NCBI GenBank assembly: GCA_002733995.1
Contig: NVXR01000015.1
Coordinates: 1-64,000, forward strand
From: Desulfotalea sp.
Lineage (GTDB): Bacteria; Desulfobacterota; Desulfobulbia; Desulfobulbales; Desulfocapsaceae
Length of the DNA stretch: 64,000 bases
Reading direction: 5' to 3'
The first letter of the stretch is position 1, and every line of letters begins with the position of its first letter. A program made the position numbers and the translations under genes. Positions 37,386 to 47,384 of the stretch are shown here, piece after piece. Under the pieces are notes generated by a model. The model saw only the letters and a list, made by a program, of their open reading frames with translations, did no database searches and was not told the origin of the DNA.

Positions 37386-39253
37386 AGTGTTTCTGCCTCA
37401 AAAAGTTTAATGACCCTGCAGTCTTCACAGTATTCAAAATGGCTTATGTCCACAGCTTCCTTTTGTTGTAGAATTGCCATAACTCTGTCAAAGCTCTTCT
37501 TTGTGCCAAAGACTTTACCGCATTTTTTACAGGCCATGGGTTCAGCCTGGGCGAGGGTTATGCCATTAAAGAAATCCGCCCTCAGGGTAAACTTTGGAGA
37601 GAGGGTCAGGGCATCCTCAGGACAGACCAAGACACAAAGTCCACAGCCAACACAAAGAATACCTACGTGATTGAGTTGTAGCAGCGAGGCCTCCGCCTGC
37701 ATTGCCCCAATCTGACAATCATTAAGACAAGCCATACACTGGGTACAACGATCTGTATCACACGTTACTGAGGCAAAAGGAACATAGCCTTCCGGCTGTA
37801 AAGTTACCTCTCGTCCACTTCGTACCACAAGATCTTCCAGCGCCTCGGCCATGGTCTGCCTGCGATTTACAAAACTTTTAAACCCTGTAGCCTGAGTAAA
37901 AAGAGGCTGTGGCTGAGCCACGACAACTGTGGCAAAATCGTCAACAGAACAGCTCACAATTGCATCCGATACAGCAAACAATTCCTCAGTCAAAGTGGTG
38001 GCAAACTGCGCCTGTCTGCTATAAAGTCCAGCATCTCCAACAGATTTATCTTTTTCTAGAATGATGATCCGACGCAGGCCACAACTGAGCAAATAGAGGA
38101 AGTGAAACAGGGACAGACAACCAACATTGTCAAACTCCAGGAAAAATACTTTGGCATAGGTGTTATTTTGTTCAGCCCACCACAAGCGGTGCAACGACTC
38201 CTCATCACCGAGGACTATTGTCCCACCCTCTGGAATCTCAACACTTTCAATATATTCAACAAATGCCCTGTCACTGAATCTTTCGTTCTGCATGGCTCCC
38301 GTAGGGCAAACCGCAACACAGGCACCACATTCAACACACTGCAATGCGTTCACAACCACCCCAGTTCCTCCCTGGGTTATTGCCCCGTGAACACAGCTCG
38401 ACACACACAAATCACAACCATAGCCCAACTTGGCGCTATACTGACAAATAGTGTTATCGTGGGTAATTACCTCATCAATCTGGCAGGGAAAGAGACTTGA
38501 AAAGTATGCGGAAAGATCCTTCTCATAAAATATAGAAGTTGTTTTGGCGGGTAGCTCTACTTTAACGTCACCTAAGATAAGCACGGCAGGAAAATCCACC
38601 ACTTCATTAATAGCTCCGTGGATATCAATAGCCTGAGGCTCACAAACATTCTCACACTCTTTACAAAACGTGCATAGATTAAAATCAACAAAGAGATTTT
38701 CAGAGATACAGGACTCGGGACAACTCACCCCACAAGCCCCACAATACGAGCATTTATCAACGTCAATAGCTGAGCGTATCTGATACTCTAATCGACATCC
38801 TTGAGTTAAACTTTCAAACTGCAATGCGGTGACGGTGGGGAATTCAGAATCACACCCTTTTACCAGAAGAGGACGGACGTCAAGAAGCCCGCCATAGGTG
38901 TTCAAAAAGCGTCGAATTTCACCAGCATCATTACCAATGACGCAGAGACGATTGTCCATATCCACCGTATAACTTCGATAATTAACACAGTTTTGTCGAT
39001 GGAGTTCGGCTTCGGCTATACTTTTCAGGGCAACCGTGGAAGAGGGAGTTAAGGCATGATTAAGGAAAAGGGTTGGCGACAGAGGAAAATCATTTTCTGG
39101 AGATATAGACAAAAAGCCCCCGGCGACAAGCGTGGTATTTCCCTGACCAGCGGTAAAACCATAGCCTGGGCGGAGGTTAACTGCTGATATCTTTAATTCG
39201 GAAGAGTCCGAACCTTCCTGAACAAGCTGGCACGTGGAAAAAAGTTTACTCAT
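37382..39253 (-). CDS. Multi-[4Fe-4S] ferredoxin-type protein in fdh cluster
   Basis: CSYCGACGVSCPES, CTFCKECENVCEP, CDLCVSSCVHGA, CVECGACVAVCPTGA, CTQCMACLNDCQIGA, CVGCGLCVLVCPEDA; C-terminal CKKCGK...CEDCR. Start set at MSKLF (39253). Confidence 0.85.
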   Translation of the reverse strand: MSKLFSTCQLVQEGSDSSELKISAVNLRPGYGFTAGQGNTTLVAGGFLSISPENDFPLSPTLFLNHALTPSSTVALKSIAEAELHRQNCVNYRSYTVDMDNRLCVIGNDAGEIRRFLNTYGGLLDVRPLLVKGCDSEFPTVTALQFESLTQGCRLEYQIRSAIDVDKCSYCGACGVSCPESCISENLFVDFNLCTFCKECENVCEPQAIDIHGAINEVVDFPAVLILGDVKVELPAKTTSIFYEKDLSAYFSSLFPCQIDEVITHDNTICQYSAKLGYGCDLCVSSCVHGAITQGGTGVVVNALQCVECGACVAVCPTGAMQNERFSDRAFVEYIESVEIPEGGTIVLGDEESLHRLWWAEQNNTYAKVFFLEFDNVGCLSLFHFLYLLSCGLRRIIILEKDKSVGDAGLYSRQAQFATTLTEELFAVSDAIVSCSVDDFATVVVAQPQPLFTQATGFKSFVNRRQTMAEALEDLVVRSGREVTLQPEGYVPFASVTCDTDRCTQCMACLNDCQIGAMQAEASLLQLNHVGILCVGCGLCVLVCPEDALTLSPKFTLRADFFNGITLAQAEPMACKKCGKVFGTKKSFDRVMAILQQKEAVDISHFEYCEDCRVIKLFEAETL

Positions 39254-39501
39254 ATATTTTATACCTTTGTTGCACATTTTGTAGAATTCGCCCTCTTACA
39301 GGTGACTACAAAGTGTATCTTGTCAACAACTTAATAGAAAGAAACACGTGGGTATGGTAACATACGGCCGATCAAGGACAGAAGTAACAACCTGTCATTA
39401 ATGGTCAGTATAAGAAAGTATAGCGCCAAGTTAAATCAGCACTGCACCTTTTGTTTTGTAGGGAGTTTTTCACTAGACCTGTAGGGAATTTCCCTACAGT
39501 G

Positions 39502-40167
39502 TTATGATATAGTGGTTTTGAAAAAATCTTTTTCTGTCCAGAGAACAGCACGGCGACTTAGCTCCGCAGCATTTTTTATTCCAAGCTTGTGCTTTACTCG
39601 ATCCCTGTAGGTTCCAATTGTTTTGAGGCCTAGCTTCATTCTCTCGGCAATTTCTCTGGTTGAAAGCCCCGAGCCAATAAGTCGAAATACTTCTAGTTCC
39701 CGGTCTGTTAAGCGATCAACCGTGGGCGCTATAGGGATCTCTGGCTGCGTCTGTAGCCGGTCGAGGAAACGTTCCATAATGGAATGGCTTACATGTATTT
39801 TGCCATTTCTTATATTTCTCAAAGCAGAGATCACATTCTCACTTGCTTCCTTTTTCATGATATAGCCACGGGCTCCGGCACGAATAGCCCGCTCGGCCCA
39901 CACCTGCTCATCGTGCATTGAAAGCACTAAGATCAGCAAGGGATTCCTCTGTTTTGACAATTCCTTAACCAGATCGAGACCATTATCACCCGCAAGGGTT
40001 ATATCAACAATCGCAAGATCCGGAGCTTCTTCTTCAATCACCTTTCTGGCACTTGTAATATCTTCAGCAAGACCACAGACAAAGAAATCGTCCTCTTGGT
40101 TAAGCAGCTCTCCCATTCCCATTCGAAAAATCGGATGGTCATCAACTATAATTACCCTTGACCTCAT
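39502..40167 (-). CDS. NarL/LuxR-family response regulator
   Basis: Receiver VIIVDDHPIFRMGMGELL...DLAIVDITLAGDNGLDLV plus LTDRELEVFRLIGSGLSTREIAERMKLGLKTIGTYRDRVKHKLGIKN. Confidence 0.93.
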   Translation of the reverse strand: MRSRVIIVDDHPIFRMGMGELLNQEDDFFVCGLAEDITSARKVIEEEAPDLAIVDITLAGDNGLDLVKELSKQRNPLLILVLSMHDEQVWAERAIRAGARGYIMKKEASENVISALRNIRNGKIHVSHSIMERFLDRLQTQPEIPIAPTVDRLTDRELEVFRLIGSGLSTREIAERMKLGLKTIGTYRDRVKHKLGIKNAAELSRRAVLWTEKDFFKTTIS

Positions 40168-42593
40168 TCTCTACCTTCACCAGTCACTGTGATCAGCGTA
40201 CCGCCTTTTTTGTCAGAACTCATAACGAGTACCGCTCCAATAGCCTTTGCCCTATACTTCATAGTATGAAACCCTAAGCCTGTCGCTGCAGGAGTTGTAT
40301 CAAACCCCACACCATCATCCACAATTTTAACGGCAAAACCACCCTCCCGCACATGAACATATACCCCTATATTATCAGGTTTCCCGTGACGAGCAGCATT
40401 AAAAACCGCTTCGCGGATGATATAGTGCAGATGGATCGCCGTATTTTTCCCAAGTTGTTCACTCTCTCCCACCCAGGAGAAATCAAAGTTCACCTTAAAA
40501 ATCTTTTCAACCTCAACCACAAGCTCCTCTATTGCCGATTCTAATCCATATTCTATAACGTGCACAGGATAGAGGCCATGGGACAATCTTCTTGTTTTTT
40601 CAATTGCATCTTTTATAAGGCTACGAATAGTTCCTAGCTGCTCGGCTCTCTTAGGCGATTCAAGTGCAAGCTGCTGTTCCAGAGCCTTACTCAACAACTC
40701 AACTCCCGTGAGGTGTGAGCCTAAATCGTCATGAAGATTTCGGCCAATATTTGAACGCTCCTCTTCACTGACAGCAATGATCTGCCTTTCAAGACGCGCA
40801 AGCTCTTCTTCTGAACATTGCCGCAGAACATGCAACCACATCCCTTCAAGCAACATGGTCATCTGTCTTACATCAAAGTTGTCATAATTTTCACTATTGT
40901 TACAAACCCCTGCAACAACCACAATTTTGCCATCATTATAAATCGGTACATCCAAATGCCGGACGATATCTCTACGGTAGGGATAGCAATCAGGCAAATC
41001 TTTCCGAGGATTATTTACAATAACAGCTGTTTTTTTCAACACAGCTTTACCCGGAAAGCCCCCACTTCCAACCGCTCTTGGAAGGGTTAATTCACCTTCT
41101 CTGTTGATAACATCCGCCTCATTGCTCACAATAAAAGAACAGACCGTAATATGACTGTGGGTTGTGTTAACAAGAGCGAGGTAACCTTCCTCACTTCTGG
41201 TGATTTGGATAATACGCCGCAGTATAAAATCATACTTTTCTTGGAGAGAGTATTTTTCCATCATTCCAAGACGCAACAAGGTATCAAGACGAAGCTCGTC
41301 ACGATGGAGGAGCAATTCATTTTTGATCCTGCCCTCAACCATCCTGTTGGCTAGCCGTCTGAGATCTTCAAACTCCCGAAAGACAAGATCGTATGTCGGA
41401 ATTTTCTCCTTTGAATCCGTCGCTGCTCTAAAGAAATTGGTAAACAGGCTGATCTCCTGCTTGATTTTCAAAGAATAGAAAAAGGTACTGAGCAGCAAAA
41501 AGATAACGGCAACAGCAAAAAGGACGATAAAGGTAAATACGTTTTTAAACGAAATCCTCCTATAGGTTTCTGTCTCATTGGCGATACTCTGCTCCATGGC
41601 ATCCATAAACATAGCCGCGCCAAGCCCCCAACCCCAATCACCGTATACCTGAACATAGCAGAGCTTTTGACGACGATTCAGCCCCCCGTCTTTGTTAACG
41701 GTGTAATGCACATAACCATCAAGATTTCCGCTGGTTGCCGCCAGTAAAAGTTTATCCCCATAACTTTCACCTTGAGCATCAACGAGCCCAAACATGGACC
41801 TCCCCACCAGACGTTCGTCCTGGTTGGTTAAGATGGTCCCATCCAGGCGAAAACAAAACACCTCTCCATCCCTGCCAAACTGAATATTCTGAATCCTGGC
41901 GAGCACCTCTTGTTTTAAGGTTTCTTCAAGATCATCACTGTATATGCCTGCGCCAATAAACCAGTCCAGGGGCGGAAAGTATTTAACAAAAGAAATTTTG
42001 GGGAATTTCTTCCCGGGATAAGCAGGCTTTTTCAAGACATAGCTATACAGTCCCGCCTCTTTTTCTAAGATAATTTTTATGATATCACCGACAACATCCC
42101 GGCCAACGACCTGTTGAAATTGCCGACGGGTTTTCCCTTCAAAAAAAGGTTCGTCGGCAAACAGTTCAATTTGGGCCTCAGCCACTCTGCCAAGAAAATA
42201 GTAACCTTGACCATTGTTCCAGCGCATGGGTCGCAGCAATTCAACAACCATGGAGCGAATCTCATCGATACCTTTTTCATCCTTGTAAAGCCGATAACTA
42301 TGGGATGCTATTGTGTAAGCGGCTTGTACCCGTTCCCTGATTTCAAGCTCGACCCTCAATTCACTCTGATGCCTGCGATAATCGATAAGCTCAACGACTT
42401 TATCAAGCTCCTCTTTAACCCGGACTTCATACTGACTTTTGTAAGTATCACGTATATTTTCAATACTTTCCTTGTAGGCCTGATACTCATTAACAGCCCA
42501 AAATATACCTATAAAAAACGCAAGTGAAGTTATCACTACGAGGGAGGCGTAGAATGGCGCAGATGAAAGAGATATTTTTTTTAAGATTCGCAT
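40164..42593 (-). CDS. Sensor histidine kinase with Cache domains, GAF and NarX-type HisKA_3/HATPase
   Basis: Two Cache-like segments (MRWNNGQGYYFLG..., FGRDGEVFCFRLDGTILTNQD...), GAF-like middle, ERSNIGRNLHDDLGSHLTGVELLSKAL, REAVFNAARHG, DDGVGFD. Start placed at MRILKKISLSS (42593); track ORF starts at 42824. Confidence 0.88.
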   Translation of the reverse strand: MRILKKISLSSAPFYASLVVITSLAFFIGIFWAVNEYQAYKESIENIRDTYKSQYEVRVKEELDKVVELIDYRRHQSELRVELEIRERVQAAYTIASHSYRLYKDEKGIDEIRSMVVELLRPMRWNNGQGYYFLGRVAEAQIELFADEPFFEGKTRRQFQQVVGRDVVGDIIKIILEKEAGLYSYVLKKPAYPGKKFPKISFVKYFPPLDWFIGAGIYSDDLEETLKQEVLARIQNIQFGRDGEVFCFRLDGTILTNQDERLVGRSMFGLVDAQGESYGDKLLLAATSGNLDGYVHYTVNKDGGLNRRQKLCYVQVYGDWGWGLGAAMFMDAMEQSIANETETYRRISFKNVFTFIVLFAVAVIFLLLSTFFYSLKIKQEISLFTNFFRAATDSKEKIPTYDLVFREFEDLRRLANRMVEGRIKNELLLHRDELRLDTLLRLGMMEKYSLQEKYDFILRRIIQITRSEEGYLALVNTTHSHITVCSFIVSNEADVINREGELTLPRAVGSGGFPGKAVLKKTAVIVNNPRKDLPDCYPYRRDIVRHLDVPIYNDGKIVVVAGVCNNSENYDNFDVRQMTMLLEGMWLHVLRQCSEEELARLERQIIAVSEEERSNIGRNLHDDLGSHLTGVELLSKALEQQLALESPKRAEQLGTIRSLIKDAIEKTRRLSHGLYPVHVIEYGLESAIEELVVEVEKIFKVNFDFSWVGESEQLGKNTAIHLHYIIREAVFNAARHGKPDNIGVYVHVREGGFAVKIVDDGVGFDTTPAATGLGFHTMKYRAKAIGAVLVMSSDKKGGTLITVTGEGRE

Positions 42594-42847
42594 TGATTTT
42601 ATTTTACAACCTCGCCTCATTTCCTCTGAATACTGGTAGCTCTTCAGCGCCACTCCAACTCCGCCAACTGGAGTCTTTACGGGTAGACCCGAATATTTCA
42701 TAGCCGCAAGTGAACATCTTTTCATCACGGTAAACAGATTCAGGTGACGAAAGAACCGAGGGTTGCGAGCCACTACACCGGCCCAAGACATGTTCAGACA
42801 ACTTTGCCTACGGACAAAAGACAAAGGACAAGGGACAAAAAGTTACC

Positions 42848-43996
42848 TCATTTTTCTGTTCTCAGTTTTTCTATTTGAGGATATATCTGGGTCAGGTATA
42901 TGGTGTCCAACCCCTGATGATCATCCACACCAAACTCAAGTAACAACCCGTGCAGATCAAAGCGTCCACCCTGTTCCATTGCTGCAATAAACCGCTCTCG
43001 GGTCAACCTGTTTTTAACAGAAAGAGCAATCTGACTAAAGAGCTTGCCTACGATAAAGCCTTCATAACTGGTGAAACTGATGGGCGCATCGTGCTGGTAT
43101 TTCGCCATTGCCTTCGTGTAGTCTCGGGTCAGGCCAATTTCGCTATCCCTTGGTGACGGTATCACCTGGGAGACGATGACTCCCTCTCCATAACGACCTA
43201 AAGCATTCCGAAGGCTTTCCGTTCCCACAAAAGAGATATTACAAAAAACGACATCCCCTGCATGCTTATTTTTACTCAACTTAATAAATTCTGCACAGGC
43301 AGAATAAGCACCGACGAGAATGACAGCCTCTGGTTCGGCCTTGTAAATATCTCTCATAGCCCCCATGACTGCGACAGTGTTCCTCTCATAACTGCCCCGG
43401 GAAACAAGAGTCATTGATCTTTTTGCAAGGGCGATTTCAATGCCCTCAAGCCCCGCGGAACCGTAACTGTCATTTTGGTAAAAGCAGGCAATGCGGCTCA
43501 GATTTTTTTCTTTGACAAGATAAGAGACCAGCCTTTCCATTTCCTGAAAATAACTAGCCCTAACATTGATAACATACTTACTGAAGGGTTTACGTAAGAA
43601 CTCGGCCCCGGTAAAAGGACCAAAAAAGGGAATCCGTGCTTCTGTCACAATGGGTTCAACAGCTTTAGAGGTAGGTGTACCAACCGCACCAATAAGGGCA
43701 AAGACCTGATCCTCATAGATAAAAGCGTTGGTATTCCTCACCGCCTTATCTGGCTCATAGCCGTCATCACGACTGAGGAGAATAATTTCACGGCCATGTA
43801 TGCCACCCCGGTCGTTAACCTCAGCAAAAGCGGCAAGCAAACCGGAACGCATTTCGAGACCTAGATTCTGCGCAGGCCCACTCAGGGCGCAAGATTGTCC
43901 AAGCAGAAGGGGACCAAATATCTTTTGAGATGCCGCCGACACATTTGTAGCAACAATGAATAGAACAAATAGAATTAACCACTTTTTTTTCTTCAT
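42848..43996 (-). CDS. Periplasmic ABC-type substrate-binding protein (branched-chain amino acid/amide type)
   Basis: Signal peptide; LLLGQSCALSGPAQNLGLEMRSGLLAAFAEVNDRGGIHGREIILLSRDDGYEPDKAVRNTNAFI...FALIGAVGTPTSKAVEPIVTEARIPFFGPFTGAEFLR. Confidence 0.9.
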   Translation of the reverse strand: MKKKKWLILFVLFIVATNVSAASQKIFGPLLLGQSCALSGPAQNLGLEMRSGLLAAFAEVNDRGGIHGREIILLSRDDGYEPDKAVRNTNAFIYEDQVFALIGAVGTPTSKAVEPIVTEARIPFFGPFTGAEFLRKPFSKYVINVRASYFQEMERLVSYLVKEKNLSRIACFYQNDSYGSAGLEGIEIALAKRSMTLVSRGSYERNTVAVMGAMRDIYKAEPEAVILVGAYSACAEFIKLSKNKHAGDVVFCNISFVGTESLRNALGRYGEGVIVSQVIPSPRDSEIGLTRDYTKAMAKYQHDAPISFTSYEGFIVGKLFSQIALSVKNRLTRERFIAAMEQGGRFDLHGLLLEFGVDDHQGLDTIYLTQIYPQIEKLRTEK

Positions 43997-44549
43997 GAAG
44001 ACCCCAACTCGTCAAAAAATTGCGTATGTTGTTCACATCAGAGGATGTATCTATAGGTAAACGACATAATAAAACAGGAAAAACCTGATTTAAAAGCAAA
44101 TTTCCCTTCTGCTTGACAAGAGATGAGTGACGCTCTATTTCTTAGCAATTAACGACAACACAGCAGCACTAGACCAATGCACACTCTTTTAAGGAGTAAA
44201 TATCTATGTAAAAAAAGGTCCTTGATTGTGTCAACGCCTCCAGCTCCACAAGTAACCACACCGCCCCGCAGTAATCCTGAGCAGTTACCGGTGATACGTT
44301 TACCGATATTGGAGAGCTTCCTCGATAGTTACGGTCCATGCATCTGTTCCAGATAACCATTGAGAGTATAAAATTTCGTGTTGCATCTTTTCAAAGAAAA
44401 GAGAACTGTCTTTTTTCACCAGAGAGCAGTCCATACACCACCATTTTCCGGTATTTTTTAAAAATAAAGAACCTTGAGTGAGATACCTCCACGAACCGAT
44501 GGCAAATCCGAACTAAACGCGAACCCCAGCCCTGAGATATGTAAACAAT

Positions 44550-45335
44550 ATGAGCAAAGCAAACCTTGCAAGCACCAGCCTTACCATGAGTTCTACCACC
44601 ACAGTCATTACCCCGAATGGCTCCCGGGAACAAGCTGAACAGTTGGCTATTGAATCGCCCTACTCCATCGCACTCAACGATGAAACCATCGGTTCATCCA
44701 TGGTCCTTCCCATTGCTCTAGAGGAGTTTGGAGCTGGTTTTCTCTTTGGCCAGGGTTATATCAAAAAGCCAGGAGAAATAAGAGAGGTGGTTGTGTGTCC
44801 AGAGGGCAGAATCGCCGTATTTGCGGATGTCGAGGTAACTGAACCTAAAGAAGTTATCATTACATCAGGTTGTGGTGGGACCGGCAAAATCTCCAAAGAA
44901 ATGTTTGAAGATGACTTTGATCCCCTTGCTGAATGCACCATAACTTTTCCGGAAATCAGCACATTTATAAGGGAGTCGTTACAATCCTCTCCCCTCGGTC
45001 CACAAACACACTGTGTCCATGGCTGTGGATTTTGGCAGGACGGCAAACTACAAGCGTACTATGAAGATGTGGGAAGACACAATGCCGTTGATAAGGTATT
45101 AGGCGCCATCCTGCTTGGAAAATTCAGTCCACGGGGTGCCATCTACACCACGGGCAGACTGACCTCAGACATGGTTCTTAAATGTGCTCGCATCGGTATC
45201 CCGATCATAATGTCCCGTACCGCACCATCCTCACTCGGCCTGGCCATAGCAAGACGATCAGGGGCCACACTTGCCGCTTACGCAAGACCTGACCGGGTTA
45301 ACATTTTCCACGCGCCAGAACGCATCGTATACTAG
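44550..45335 (+). CDS. fdhD: Formate dehydrogenase accessory sulfurtransferase FdhD
   Basis: TSGCGGTGKIS, THCVHGCGFW, YYEDVGRHNAVDKVLGAILL, TTGRLTSDMVLKCARIGIPIIMSRTAPSSLGLAIAR. Confidence 0.93.
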   Translation: MSKANLASTSLTMSSTTTVITPNGSREQAEQLAIESPYSIALNDETIGSSMVLPIALEEFGAGFLFGQGYIKKPGEIREVVVCPEGRIAVFADVEVTEPKEVIITSGCGGTGKISKEMFEDDFDPLAECTITFPEISTFIRESLQSSPLGPQTHCVHGCGFWQDGKLQAYYEDVGRHNAVDKVLGAILLGKFSPRGAIYTTGRLTSDMVLKCARIGIPIIMSRTAPSSLGLAIARRSGATLAAYARPDRVNIFHAPERIVY

Positions 45336-45412
45336 CCCGAAAGGCTCATGGACATAGTACTGTTGACAGGTGTGCAATTGAAAATAACAACCACGCGAGA
45401 AGACATAAAAAA

Positions 45413-45441
45413 AGGATGATCCGAACCCATCGAATCATCCT
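45413..45441. terminator. Hairpin downstream of fdhD
   Basis: AGGATGAT ... ATCATCCT followed by acagaccttttcttttt. Confidence 0.5.
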
Positions 45442-45576
45442 ACAGACCTTTTCTTTTTATTGGTTGAGGCGCGAGGACCTTGTAGCAAGGTATCATGACC
45501 GGCATTGCCTTTAACAACATCAAGAGATGACACAAAACCACAATGCAGTCCTGGTACTGTTGTTTCTTTCCAGGGC

Positions 45577-46524
45577 CTAAGAGCGATTACCTTCAAGACC
45601 CAGCTCAATGAGTCGCTCTAAAAGAGCCGAAAAATCTAGGCCGTACACCGCCGCCGCCTGGGGCATAAGGCTGGTGGGAGTCATCCCCGGTATGGTATTA
45701 GTTTCAAGGAGATATAGTTGACCAGTCTCTGCCAGAATCATGTCAGTACGGGAATATCCACGCAACCTGAGCACACGGTGTGCTAAAACCGCATGTTTTT
45801 GAGCAAGATCTCTCGCCCCATCACTTATCCCGGCGGGACAGATTTCCTCCGTTGCCCCTTCCTTATATTTGGCGTCATAATCAAAGAAAGAGAACCCCTC
45901 TCCCGGCACAATCTCAATGACAGGTAAAGCCTCAATATCATTATTACCAAGAACACCAACGGTAAGTTCTTTGCCTTTAATATATTTTTCAACCATCACT
46001 TGGGTATCATGATCGAGGGCCTTGTGTATACCGGCCACCAACTCTCCCACGGTCTTTGCTAGGGTGAGGCCAAGACTTGAACCTTCTCTAACTGGTTTAA
46101 TGACAACAGGGAGCCCAAAACGCTGCACAAGTTTGGCGCCATCAATTTCCTCATCACTCCTGAGGACAAGCCAATCAGCCACCGGTAAATCATGGGCACG
46201 GTAAAGTTCTTTCGCCAGGTTTTTATCCATAGCAATAGCACTACCCAACACCCCTGAGCCTTGATAAGGAACGCCCAGAAGATCGAGAAATCCCTGCATG
46301 GTCCCGTCCTCTCCATGCAAACCATGCAATAAAATAAACGCAAAATCGATCTCAGGGGCATCAGCTGCCAGCCGTGTAAGATCCGTTGCGGGGTCATACC
46401 TTCGAATTAAAAACTTTTCCGGATCTAGATTACTCTCAACACCTTTTGCACCATCAAGAGATACCTGCCGCTCACCGGAAACACCACCCGCGAGCAGAGC
46501 GATATGTAGTTTTTCATTCCCCAT
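45577..46524 (-). CDS. ddl: D-alanine--D-alanine ligase
   Basis: ALLAGGVSGERQVSLDGAKGV, LLHGLHGEDGTMQGFLDLLGVPYQGSGVLGSAIAMDK, VVIKPVREGSSLGLT, YLLETNTIPGMTPTSLMPQAA. Confidence 0.95.
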   Translation of the reverse strand: MGNEKLHIALLAGGVSGERQVSLDGAKGVESNLDPEKFLIRRYDPATDLTRLAADAPEIDFAFILLHGLHGEDGTMQGFLDLLGVPYQGSGVLGSAIAMDKNLAKELYRAHDLPVADWLVLRSDEEIDGAKLVQRFGLPVVIKPVREGSSLGLTLAKTVGELVAGIHKALDHDTQVMVEKYIKGKELTVGVLGNNDIEALPVIEIVPGEGFSFFDYDAKYKEGATEEICPAGISDGARDLAQKHAVLAHRVLRLRGYSRTDMILAETGQLYLLETNTIPGMTPTSLMPQAAAVYGLDFSALLERLIELGLEGNRS

Positions 46525-46967
46525 AGAGTCTATCCTTTTTATCTCTTATATTATAGAGGTTTACATCAATTACACCGACGCATACCATTGTTATTTTATA
46601 GCTTTTTGTCACCACAAAACGTAGTCGTCTACCCTAACACAGCAGAATAAATGGTGCACCCACAGCTTATCCATGTGAACGAGCGGCTCCACCCCCCATT
46701 ACTCACTCCCCCTGTAAGCAAGGTAAGTGCAGAAGAACAAGAGCTTATTTCCTCACTGTTTCCAACGAAAAAGGTTTACCCTACCCCGCCAACCCCGATC
46801 AAGGGGGACAAATTATTGCAGCTGATACATTTTTCAAAAATTCAGGAGGTAATATAAATATGTTCTTAGAGGCGAGATCCTTTCGAGAATACAGACAAAT
46901 TTAATTTTTCTGCACCTTTTTAAACATTCCTTAGAAACAGTTGACGAAAAAAGGTCACAAAATTTTA

Positions 46968-46997
46968 TTGACAAAGTCACTCTCTGTTTATTATATA
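46968..46997 (+). promoter_or_regulatory. Putative sigma70-type promoter upstream of rpsU
   Basis: TTGACA (46968-46973), 18-nt spacer, TATATA (46992-46997), about 100 nt before the rpsU ATG. Confidence 0.5.
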
Positions 46998-47099
46998 AGT
47001 CGGATTGTTGTTGTGAAACTACAGACATTTACTGAAAAATCATGTAACACTGTGATCTTTTTATTAAATAACCGATTAATTCGTCAAACGGAGCCAGAA

Positions 47100-47294
47100 A
47101 TGATAGAAGTTGAAGTTCGAGGAGATCTTGAGTACGCGATCCGCCAGCTGAAAAAAAAGCTGCAGATAGACGGCATTAAAAGAGAATTAAAGCGTCGTGA
47201 GTACTATGAGAAGCCGAGTGTGAAAAAGCGCCGGAAGCAGGCAGAAGCTCGCAGAAAACTCCGCAAATTCAACAGAATGAGAAAATCGATGTAA
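47100..47294 (+). CDS. rpsU: 30S ribosomal protein S21
   Basis: MIEVEVRGDLEYAIRQLKKKLQIDGIKRELKRREYYEKPSVKKRRKQAEARRKLRKFNRMRKSM; true start at ATG 47100 rather than track start 46941. Confidence 0.95.
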   Translation: MIEVEVRGDLEYAIRQLKKKLQIDGIKRELKRREYYEKPSVKKRRKQAEARRKLRKFNRMRKSM

Positions 47295-47318
47295 CAATCG
47301 GTTTCGGCTGCCTTTTTA

Positions 47319-47346
47319 AATGGCCTGATTTTTTAATCAGGCCATT
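47319..47346 (+). terminator. Hairpin after rpsU
   Basis: AATGGCCTGATT-tttt-AATCAGGCCATT, perfect 12-bp stem. Confidence 0.6.
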
Positions 47347-47384
47347 GTCGTTTCTCTGATGTTTAACAGATGCAGTTCTAAGAT

